Shown: in pieces, positions 34,600-44,800 of the stretch
Numbering within the stretch: position 1 is the stretch's first letter
How the letters are laid out: each line of letters starts with the position of its first letter
Assembly (NCBI GenBank): GCA_030063045.1
Contig: JAQSEB010000033.1
Location: forward strand, 2,542,001 to 2,606,000
Length of the DNA: 64,000 bases
Direction: 5' to 3'
Origin: Pratylenchus scribneri
Taxonomy: Eukaryota; Nematoda; Chromadorea; Rhabditida; Pratylenchidae
Position numbers and translations under genes: made by a program
Notes under the pieces: model-generated
Told to the model about the DNA's origin: nothing
Seen by the model: the letters and a program-made list of their open reading frames with translations, nothing else
The model's database searches: none

Positions 34600-37440
34600 T
34601 CACGTTCGAAACTAGACCGTTTCATCTCCGATTGCCTCATTCAAATGCCAAAAATGGTAGTGGAATAAATCAGACTAAAAATGGCAATCTAACTGGTATT
34701 CAATGGTAAAATTTAGGAAAAAATTATGTTCAACGAAAAAGAAATTAAATTCGAGTCCACCCAACCTGCCACTTTGATGGCCTTTGCCGCTAAATGATGA
34801 CAATAGAGGCAATAAATTTGCAATCACCTCTCGATGGAAGGTTGAAAGGATATAAATAAAATTGTTGAAGCCAACCGGCGAAGTCATCGATCAGCAAAAC
34901 AAAATGGGCGATTTAATGGGTAATTGGAAGGAAGGATGGCAGCTACGATTAATCAGTGAACTAATCGGTGTCGATGGGTGGTTGCACAAGGGGCGGAAAT
35001 GGATGAAAGTGGGGGCTAATGAACAGGTTGGAATTGACCGGAATCGGTAAAAATAAGGAATGCGGACGAGAATTAAATTATTTAGTGAATAATTAGGCGA
35101 GAAATATGTCATCCTGTAAATATTTAATAAGAGGTTGTAGTCCGTAGCTTGGACTAAAATGGTTCGGGGTCTAGAGTGGGCCTAGGATTTCGCCCCGGGC
35201 CTTCGCCCTAGGCCTAAGCCCCCAGTGACACAAAAAACGGGATAGCAATTTTAGAGGAAGGAGCCTTTAAATTATTATATTTATCTGTTATGTGCTAACA
35301 GAACATCAAAGTGAAAAAGAAAAGATTGCCTTAAAAAGGGGGCTTGAGGCACATTATTTGATTGATTAGGTAAAAAGTGGCAAAAATGGATACGCTAGGT
35401 AAAATACGATCGATAGGCCTTTAGGCATTATCGGACAGAAGGAAATATAAGCTAATCAGCAGCAGAAATGAAAATTGGGCAATTTTTTAAACCGTGGCGT
35501 GGGTTTGAGTTAGTGGGTATGGAATACATTGGCAATAGGGAGAGCAATCTGGAAAAAACAAGGAAAAAGGGCTCCATCTGCCGAGGTATTTGATTAAAAA
35601 TATCAAGCAGATTTGAATTGGGATTACCGAATTCAAGGCAATTGAATTGAGTTATAATATAGAAAGAATTTTAAACAATTAAGGGAGGAGGCTAATTGGT
35701 CGGAAATATGAATGAATTATTATTTATTGCTTGACCGATCACAACAACGTCGAGAGGGGAAGGAACAGGTGAACGGAAAGGAGCGAAGGGGCATATGGAG
35801 AATGGCACTGGAATTGGAGGGAATAATTCCAATTCATTGGATTTATTGGACGTTAATCAGGCGGAATTGACAATTGACATTGGCATATTTTGGGTTGGGA
35901 AATGAAAAAAAAAGGTCAAAATAGGGATTCTCCAAAGAATTTGGGGAAACGGCCACACTTGGACCAAATATTTGATTCGAGCACAAAAACAAAAGAGGCT
36001 AACAAATTTTTATTTCTACTATAAGAAGCTCAGAGGACAGCTTAATTTCACTCGTTTATAGACTTTAAAAAATTTGAAGCACAAAAGGCCCCTTTAAACA
36101 TGCTTTTAGGATTATGCCTGTTAAATATTTCAGAAAATTTTATGAGTTTTTTATTGAATATGATATTCGATTTATGAACTCATTTTTTGGAATTTATAAT
36201 TTTAGAGAAAGAAAATTTTAATTTTTCCTAAATTTCAAACATTTGAACAAATTAAAGCTGTCAAAAATGCTATGAAATAAAATGAATAGTTCTGCATTTT
36301 ATCTTAAAATTTAATGAAAGAAAGAAAATGGCTGCATAGATTGAGTATGGCTCGCGCAAAATAATGGGAAAGTCGTTGGGCAGTAATATTTTCGGGCAAG
36401 GGATGATCCCCGCCCATCGGAGACCATCGGCTTCACCGTCGCAAATCCTCAAATAGAGAATGGTAAACGATGAATTTTAGAGGGCAAAATGTGCACAAAA
36501 ATGACCACATTTGATCCGAAACTGAATGGAAAAAAGGGAAAAGCATTTGCGCAATCCAAAAACACTCAATTCAATAGCCAATATTGTCAATATTTTGGCC
36601 CATTCATTAGCCATATTGTTCGCTCCCCTTACCACCAAATTTCCCCATTTTCACACAAATAATCGTCGCCTCCTTTTTCTTTTATTGTCCTTTTTATGGA
36701 TGGCCAAAGATCGGGAGTGCCGCGCGCCGATTATGGCACACAATCCCGGGCAGATTTAAGTGTGGTGTGGAGGTTCGCGCTATTCAGTAGAAAGAAAAGA
36801 AGGAGCAGTAAAATTGGCCAGAAAATTGGCCAATGCAAATTGAAAAATATTGGGAAATATGCCAGTTTAGAGAAGGCGCAATTTGGGTGCAAATGATTTC
36901 CGGTATTTGCAGTAAAATGCGCAGAATGGCGCATAAATCCCAGAATAAAGATAAGCATATTGCCGTATATTTTGAAGGTAGCAAAAATTTACATTCAGAA
37001 ATAATGGAAACATTGCTAAAAATATCATTTTGTTTGTGAATGCATAAAGTTTAATGGCACCATAATTTGGCAGGTTGGAATTCGGGTGGACAAACGGCCA
37101 ATTTTTTATTTTATCTCAAATTTGTATTATCATAGTTTGAAATTGGTGGAATTAGCAGATATGATTTTTTGTCGATGAATGTGTTGGACATTTCATTGAG
37201 CAATTTTAAGGAGCAGTGAGGGGGGTACTAAATAAAAATGCCAAATCCATTCATTCGGTGGAAAGTGCAACTTTCCTCCTTTTTCTCCAATTTGTGCCTC
37301 GCTCAATTTGTTGCCAATTTCCAACTCTCTTCATGTTAAAATGACTAAAATCCAAACCCCTCCAGCAAAACTAATATAGTCATGGAAAAAGAATGGCGAA
37401 GTAGCAGCTGGCAGCAGTAATTTTGCCGAATTAGAGAGGG
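34600..37440. other. Intergenic, no gene seen
   Basis: No supported gene. A short GC-rich palindromic stretch near 35165-35222 (GGGCCTAGG, CCCCGGGCC, CCTAGGCC) stands out; another GC-rich stretch with CCCGGG lies near 12090-12150. Confidence 0.45.
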
Positions 37441-37445
37441 ATAGT

Positions 37446-38005
37446 CTAAGCAAAAACACAAACAGGCGGAATTATTCTAAGCGAAAACACAAAACAGGCG
37501 GAATTATTCTAAGCGAAAACACAAAACAGGCGGAATTATTCTAAGCGAAAACACAAACAGGCGGAATTATTCTAAGCAAAAACACAAACAGGCGGAATTA
37601 TTCTAAGCGAAAACACAAAACAGGCGGAATTATTCTAAACGAAAACACAAGCAGGCGGAATTATTCTAAGCAAAAACACAAAACGGGCGGAATTATTCTA
37701 AGCGAAAACACAAACAGGCGGAATTATTCTAAGCAAAAACACAAAACGGGCGGAATTATTCTAAACGAAAACACAAACAGGCGGAATTATTCTAAGCAAA
37801 AACACAAAACGGGCGGAATTATTCTAAACGAAAACACAAACAGGCGGAATTATTCTAAGCAAAAACACAAAACGGGCGGAATTATTCTAAACGAAAACAC
37901 AAACAGGCGGAATTATTCTAAGCAAAAACACAAAACGGGCAGATTATTCTAAGCGAAAACACGAGACAGGCGGAATTATTCTAGGCAAAAACACAAATAC
38001 GCGGA
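37446..38005 (-). repeat. 32-bp satellite, array 4 (inverted, dimeric units)
   Basis: About 17 units in the opposite orientation (CAGGCGGAATTATTCTAAG). In the right half two unit types alternate: CGGGCGGAATTATTCTAAAC then CAGGCGGAATTATTCTAAGC, making a dimer of about 63 bp repeated at least four times. Confidence 0.95.
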
Positions 38006-38522
38006 GTTTAAAAGAATTTTCGATTTTCCCTTTTATCTAAAAAGAAACACAGCTTAAAGGGAAACAATCCCGGAGCGATTTATTTGGGATGGCGCCTACT
38101 CAAATATAAAAATGCTGGGCGAAAACACTTCGGTGAGTGATGTGGCCGAATGGATTTGGTTTAGGCCAATGTGCCCCCCAGAAAATAATTTGGCTGGATG
38201 GGAAGCACTCGACTGGCTCATTTGCCTTTATTAGCCTTGAAGTGAAAGTGGATGGAATGGAAGGGCGAGAATGGAGTGAATTGGCCCAGAGGGATGCGAA
38301 AAACATGGAAATTGGAGGAAGGGGGATTTGTTGGATGCTTGGAGGGAATGAATTTGGGAGGAAGATTATTGGATTTGGCAATTTACATTGTGAAGAGGGC
38401 ATTTGGGTGGTAATTTTGGGGGCAATGGGAAATTATTGGAACGCCAAAAAGCACAACAATTTGGAGAAGGCAAAAATAAATTTATCAAAATTCAAAAATA
38501 TATTAACAAAAAAATTTATGAA
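38006..38522. other. Region between satellite and MED6 3' end
   Basis: Probably MED6 3' flank. Open frames on both strands (for example 38137-38526 plus) overlap one another and show no family match. Confidence 0.5.
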
Positions 38523-41500
38523 TTAATTTTCTGATATGGATGATTGTTGTGGTTGAGAATGTGCAGAGGTGGCGGCTGCATCGATCATTCCTTGGAAATC
38601 AACGGCATGCATTTCGTCCATCATAATATTTCTTTGGGATGGGCCAGGTTGAGCCGGGGAATCGCCAGGCATTTCCACGTCCTAAAAAGAAAAATAATTT
38701 AATATTTTAGAATTAATTTAATATATTTTTGGCCTATTTTTCCATCATTTCCTGGATCCCAAAAAATTAATATAAATTTAAGCAAAAGTAAAGCCCATTA
38801 AAAATAATAAAATAATTTTTACCATTTGTATTTTTCCAATCATTTTTAATATATTTTTGATCCGTTTTCTATAATCCCCTAACCAAAATTTAATATAATA
38901 ATATTTTTAAAACTAACAGTAAAGCCTAATTAAAATTTTAAAATTTTTTCACCATTTTTTCTGGTTTAAATTGTGTGGCCAAATGCTGAAGGAGCATGTC
39001 GGTTCGAAGTCGTTGATAGGGCGTTGCGCGAACATTCAGAGGATCCTCCTCCTTGTCCTTTTTCTGTTGAGAGAGGAAGGAAATTATTTAAAAAAATTTA
39101 TATTATATATATTTAATAAATTAAAATATAAAAAATGTTTTGACTTATTAGTCGGTAAATTTAATGTAGAATTGTTTTGACACTCAATCAAAGGTTCTAT
39201 GTTGACCTATATTGAGTAACACACCAATCCTCTAAAATTATTTTGCACTTCCATTATAGACTTACTCTGTCATAATAGAGAGAAAGTTTTCCGTGAAAGT
39301 GCCAAATCTACTTCCTATCTAATTGTTTTACTTAACCGTATTTCCTCTATATTTGCGATAGTGGCCCGGGGGCTACTATTTTTCAGACACTCCAAAAGAA
39401 GGAAAAATTCATTTTTTCACTTTTTTTTCTACTTAAAAATCCTCGAAATGGGGGCTATTATTAGAGGGGACTGGTAGGGGACAATAAGAGGAACTGGGGT
39501 ATTTAAATAATCTGCCTGTTTATATTAAAAATATAGCCAAAAATTTTGAGATCTAATTTTATTTTATTGTTTAACAATATATATCCTAAAAATAAAAATT
39601 TCGGAAAATGAAAAAAATATTTTATTTTTTTACCTAAAATTTCTATCAGCATAATACATAATTCAAAAATTTTAAACCCCAAAATTCCTAGAGGCATAAT
39701 TCGAAAATTTTAAAGCCTAAAATTCCCATCGGCACATTTTAAAATTATATTTTAAACCCAAAAATTCCCATCGGCACATTTTAAAAATATATTTTAAAAT
39801 GCCAAAATTCCCCATAAACTCTACCGTATCCATATTGTAGTCTGCAACAGTGGGCTGTAAATCCTCGGGCTCTTCATCCTCCGCCAACTTGGATGGCCTC
39901 GTTTTGAACTCCCAGGAATGGCCTTTTGAGGCGTTGAACCGTAACATGTCCAACGTTTCGGTGAACGCGCTCTTCAACGGGTCCATTATGCTGATTAGGC
40001 GGGAATTGAGGAAAGTGTGCAAATCGGGGGCCTGGTAGACGGTCCCATCCAGCACATAATAATGGCACAATGGAGTGACTGTGAACAAAGAATGCGTATT
40101 AATTTAAGGCTTTTAAGTTGTTATTTTTTGTCATATTGGCATTAAAGTAATTTACAAATGAAATTTTGGATTTATTTATTTTGTACTCATTTTTTTAATT
40201 AATTAATTAGGGAGTTAATTTTTTGGTCAAAAAATGCAAAATATATATTTATTTGGGGGGGGGGGGGGGGGGTTGTGAAATTTTCCAAAAATAGTCGTAA
40301 AAAGGTGATTTTTTGTACATTTTTCTAATGAAATTTTCTTTGAAAAACTATCAAAATTGATATAAAAAAAAGTCAAAAACATGAAATGCTCAAATAAATT
40401 ATTTTGTTTTTCTCATCAAATCTGATACACGCGAAAATAGGTGAAAACATAAAAATTCGGATAAATTTTGGTTTTTTATGGTTTTTTTTTAAATTACATT
40501 TTCTCTGAAAATAGTGTCAAATTTGGTAGATAGGTCAAAAAAAAATTTATTTCACAAAAACATCAAAAATAAATGCTTAAAATAGGTCAAAATCTAAAAA
40601 TTCGGGACATATAATAATAAATTGCATTTAATCAATTTAAGTTTCGAAATTTTTGAAAAGTAATTATATAATAAAATTTTAATTAAACAAAAATATTTTA
40701 AACCAATAAAAATGGACCAAAAACTAACTGCTTTCGGGACTGTTCCGCTGTTGTTTGCGCACCACAAAGAGGGGAGCAGCACTGGGCGGTTGGACCAGCA
40801 CAAATTGGATGCCTTTCATTTTTTTGAGTATTTCATCCAATTGTGGCCCACTGATGCCCAGATTCTGCATCATCGCAAGGGCATTGTCGGAATTGGTGTC
40901 GTAGAATGGGTTATCACGTTGGCAGAAATAGTGCATCTGTGAATGAATGGGAAAATTATAATATTTTAATAAAAATTTCATTATTGATTTTTTACTTAAT
41001 TTTAGTTAATTAAAAATGATAATAAAATTCGGTTATTGATTTTTAATCAATTTTTGTAATTAAATTATGTCAATAAATAAATAACCTTTTAAAATTAATT
41101 AAAAATTGTTATTAATTTAAATTATATTTATTTTGAATGAAAATAGCAATGAAAAAATTCCTAATTATTGGGACATAATAAAAATTAATAATTTTAATTC
41201 CACCAAATAATTTAGAAATGTTAAAAATTAATTTCGACCCACCACATTGTCAATTGTGATTGGGAAAAAACGTGGATCCTTCCAAGGTTGCTCAAGCAGT
41301 CGACGATCGGCGGGCACTCTTCAAAATGATTTAATTTTTTAAATTTTCCAAATTGAATTTGGATTATTTTTAAATAGTCAAAAATTAAATATAAATATAT
41401 TTTCATAATTTAGAATATTTTTTTCCATATTTTAATTTTAAAACCTGTTCGCCTCCATCATTTGATGCGGTACACCACCGGGCATTCCCATTCGAATTGC

Positions 41501-41599
41501 CATCATTTCAGTTGGGTCCATGAATGGGGGTGGAACGCCGCCGCCAAATTGACCGCTCATTCCGGCCAAAATTTGCTGCTGCGTGGGAATGGGAAGCAT
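38523..41599 (-). CDS. mdt-6: Mediator complex subunit 6 (MED6)
   Basis: Predicted 320-aa Mediator head-module subunit. Exons: 41445-41599, 41243-41318, 40729-40936, 39825-40078, 38953-39063, 38523-38681; phases close. The MED6 core is clear: PWKDPRFFPITIDNVMHYF, CQRDNPFYD, PLFVVRKQQRNSPES, CHYYVLDGTVYQAPDL, SAFTETLDM and ASKGHSWEFK, matching in order the human NPFYDRTCNN, FIIRKQQRQSP and YYIIAGVIYQAPDL regions. An N-terminal Gly/Pro/Met-rich lead (about 55 aa) and a Gln/Ser-rich tail are extra. A TTTTACAG acceptor stands five bases before the ATG, and the helicase stop lies only 242 bp upstream on the same strand. This is the layout of a downstream operon gene, trans-spliced to a spliced leader; MED6 would then be transcribed from the helicase promoter. 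MED6 links Mediator to RNA polymerase II. Confidence 0.92.
40255..40272 (+). repeat. Poly-G tract
   Basis: Uninterrupted run of about 18 G inside MED6 intron 3, in an otherwise AT-rich intron. Confidence 0.9.
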
Positions 41600-41604
41600 T
41601 TTTC

Positions 41605-41612
41605 CTGTAAAA
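41605..41612 (-). promoter_or_regulatory. Probable trans-splice acceptor for MED6
   Basis: On the minus strand, TTTTACAG followed by GAAAA and the MED6 ATG. No upstream exon is needed for the reading frame, and the preceding gene ends 242 bp away, so a spliced-leader acceptor is the simplest reading. A 5'UTR intron is the alternative. Confidence 0.55.
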
Positions 41613-41846
41613 TTTATTAAAAAAAATTTTTTTTAATAAAAATAAATATAAAATTTCAAAATTTATAATTGTTTTTTTAAATTTTTGTCAATAATTTTTA
41701 ACCAATGAGTAATAATAATTGGCATAACAAAAAACCTGCAATAACAATAAAAAATGAATAGAAAAACAAAAATCAAATTTGAGGTCAAAAGAAATCAATA
41801 AAAAAAATCCAATTGTCCAAAAAATCAATAAAAAAAATTCATCTTT

Positions 41847-44800
41847 TCATCCTTCTCCTCCTTCTTCCTCCTCTTCGCTGTCCGATGAGACCACATAGTC
41901 GACCAAATGTTTGCCTGGGGACAATGCCGTTGAAGTTCCCGGGGATTTCTTCTTGTTTCCATTTTTCTTGGCACCATTCACCGGTCTCTCATTGTCACCT
42001 GCCGGGCATTTCCTTTTCACGCCATTTCGTTGTTGCTGCTTTTCCGTTGAATTGTTCTTCTTCAATGCCGATTTTTCTTCCTCTTCTTTTTCATCCGGTG
42101 CCGCATTATTGTCAATTTCCATCAGCGTATTTTCCCATTTGCCTAAAAATATTTTATTTTTATTTTGGTTGCATTTTAATTTAAAGTTCTACTAATTTTT
42201 AAATATATTTATTGAAAGAATTTTCAATTTGTCCGAAAAAATAAATGATTTCCTTTCGAGCTGGGGAAATTAAATTTTAAAAAAAATGAAATTAGTAATT
42301 TCTATGGATCGAATTTTTAGATATTAACCTATTTTTGGAGAATTTATTTAATGTTTTCGACGAAATTTTTTTATGACCAATTTTGGAAATTTTTTATAGG
42401 AAAATTTACATTGAAAAATGCAATAAAAAGTCAAAAATTATCCAATTTTGAGGTTGTCGAAACATATTTTGGCAAATGTCACAAAAAAACTATCCTAAAT
42501 AGGGTCAATTTATAATTTTTAAAAACCCATTTTGATTTTATTTTTATGGAAATTTCCATCACCCAACATAATATTATTTAATTAATTAAAATTAACCTTC
42601 CGATTTTTTCGGTCCCCCCAATGTCATCTTCTCCTCCATTTGTTCCTGCACATCCATTGGGGTGGCGCTGTCCCTTCCTACTTCCATTTCCTCATCCTTA
42701 TCTTCATTTTCTTGCTTTTCTTCGCCATTTTCCTTCATTTGCAACATTCGCTTCCCCTTTTTCTTCCGTTTCACCGAATTGGATGAGGTTGACGAGGACA
42801 CCGATGAAGATGGACTTGAGCGGACCAATTGAAGTTGTTGAATTCGTTCCAGGCCGGAAAGTATTGAGCCATTCTCCTTTTTAAACGATGAATTCAGCGC
42901 GGCATTATTCTCACTGATCCATTCCTTTTGAATTGGGCAAATGTCCCGGGCGTAGACCTCATTTGTGTGAATCAGCTCAGTGAATACAAAGGCCTAAAAA
43001 TTTGGATTTTTTGACATTTTTATTTAATTTTTCAAAAATAAATTAATTTGACCTGCATTTTCTGATTGACCATACATGAAGAGGGATGAATTCGGACACG
43101 AATTGACCCGGTCGGCTTATTGCCCAGCCAATAGCATTTTGCGGATGGATCATAAATGCAAACATTCTGGAAGAGTCCTTTGTAAATTGCCTGCCTGAAA
43201 TATTTATTTTTTAAATTATTTCAAAAATTTTTTTTATATGTTTTGGGGGCCTGATTAGCCTCATTAGGGTTTATAGATTTTATTAAAAAATTTTTTTTGA
43301 AATTTTTCGAAGAAGCCCTTCACTTTTATAATTTAATGGGGTCTCGGGTTCGAATCCGCCCCGAGGAAGTTATTTTTTTCGGGCTTGATTATAATTTTTT
43401 TATACATTTTACAGTAAATTTTTACATGAAATATAGTATTTCAAGCCAAAAAATTGATTTTTTAAATTGTCAACAAAATAATTAATAATTTAAAACCTGA
43501 GTGGTCGATAATTATTGCCGCAACTGGTGAATTTCATTTTTGTGCCTTTGCTTTTTTCGCCCACTTCTCGACAAATTTGATGCAATTGTTTGCGAACTTG
43601 CGCAATCTTTTCCATTCGGCTTTCGTTCAGTCCAAAATTAACAAAGAAATCCTTTAAATTAATTTATTTTTTAAAATTTTTTTCAAATCTTCCACAAACC
43701 TCCATATTATTTTTGCCTTTCAATTGGCGATTTGTCTGGAATGCTTGGAAGATTTTGACCAGTCGGACATGGTCCCCGTCATTTGTGCTCAGTTTGGTCA
43801 ATGAATCGGATGAGCCGGCCTCCGCCTCTTGGCCATATTCTCCATCGTCCAATTTGCAGAATAAATCATGATTGCCCTGTTGGAACACGGGTTCGGAGGA
43901 GAGGAAGGCGACCACGGTCAATGCCTCCTCCAGGCAACTGAGTTTGGAAGCGGCCAACAGAATTCTAAATAAATTTTTAAATAATATTAATATTTATGTT
44001 GGCAAATGGTTTAATAGTTTGTCCTATAAGCTAAAACAATATATCGAATTTGTAGAGCTGGTCAAAACGCAATAAATGGTATAAAATTTGGTTATGGTTT
44101 GGTCAAAATTAAAGGGTATTAAATGGTTTAAACCCATTTTGGTTTATTGGTTCAAAACCATAAATTAGAATTGGTATTAAACCTAGAAGCCGAAATATAA
44201 TCGAATATATTTTGATGAGATCTTATCGATTGATATGGAATCATTAAACCATTAAACCCAAAGCGTTTCGTCATTTTATTTTTCATAAAATTAAATATTT
44301 CATATTTCCTAAAATAATTAAATTCGACAAACTTTGCATGCGCCGGCTCAATCGGAAATTGAGACAATTTTTCGCCCTCATCCGTCGCATTCACATGCAA
44401 TCCATCGCAGTGCAGCTCAATGGCCTTCAATTGAATGAGCTCATGGACGGCGGATTGCAATTGGTCATTGTCCGGTGGATCAATTAATTTGGACAAAGTT
44501 GGAAGAGCACACATGCCCAAATTGATCAAATTGAGCAAAACCTTAAGATGAAAAATTATTATTTTTATTCATTTGGAATCGAACTAATGACCTCAATATT
44601 ACTAAAAATAAATTAAAAAATTATTTTTCTTGTCTGGGAATTGAACTATTGACCTAATTGTTCCCAAAATAAATTTTTAAAAAAGTATTTTTCTTGACTG
44701 TGAATTGAACCATCGATCCCAATATTCCAAAAACTAACGCTCTACCATCTGCGCTATCCTTGCTTTAGTGTTATTTATAATTTAGATTCAGAGACATAAT

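Noticed and set aside
34862..35050. Plus-strand open frame of 62 codons
   Set aside because: Composition is protein-like, but there is no flanking exon, promoter or family match.
38137..38526. Plus-strand open frame of 129 codons next to MED6
   Set aside because: Lies across the MED6 3' flank, ends in AT-rich sequence, and shows no similarity.
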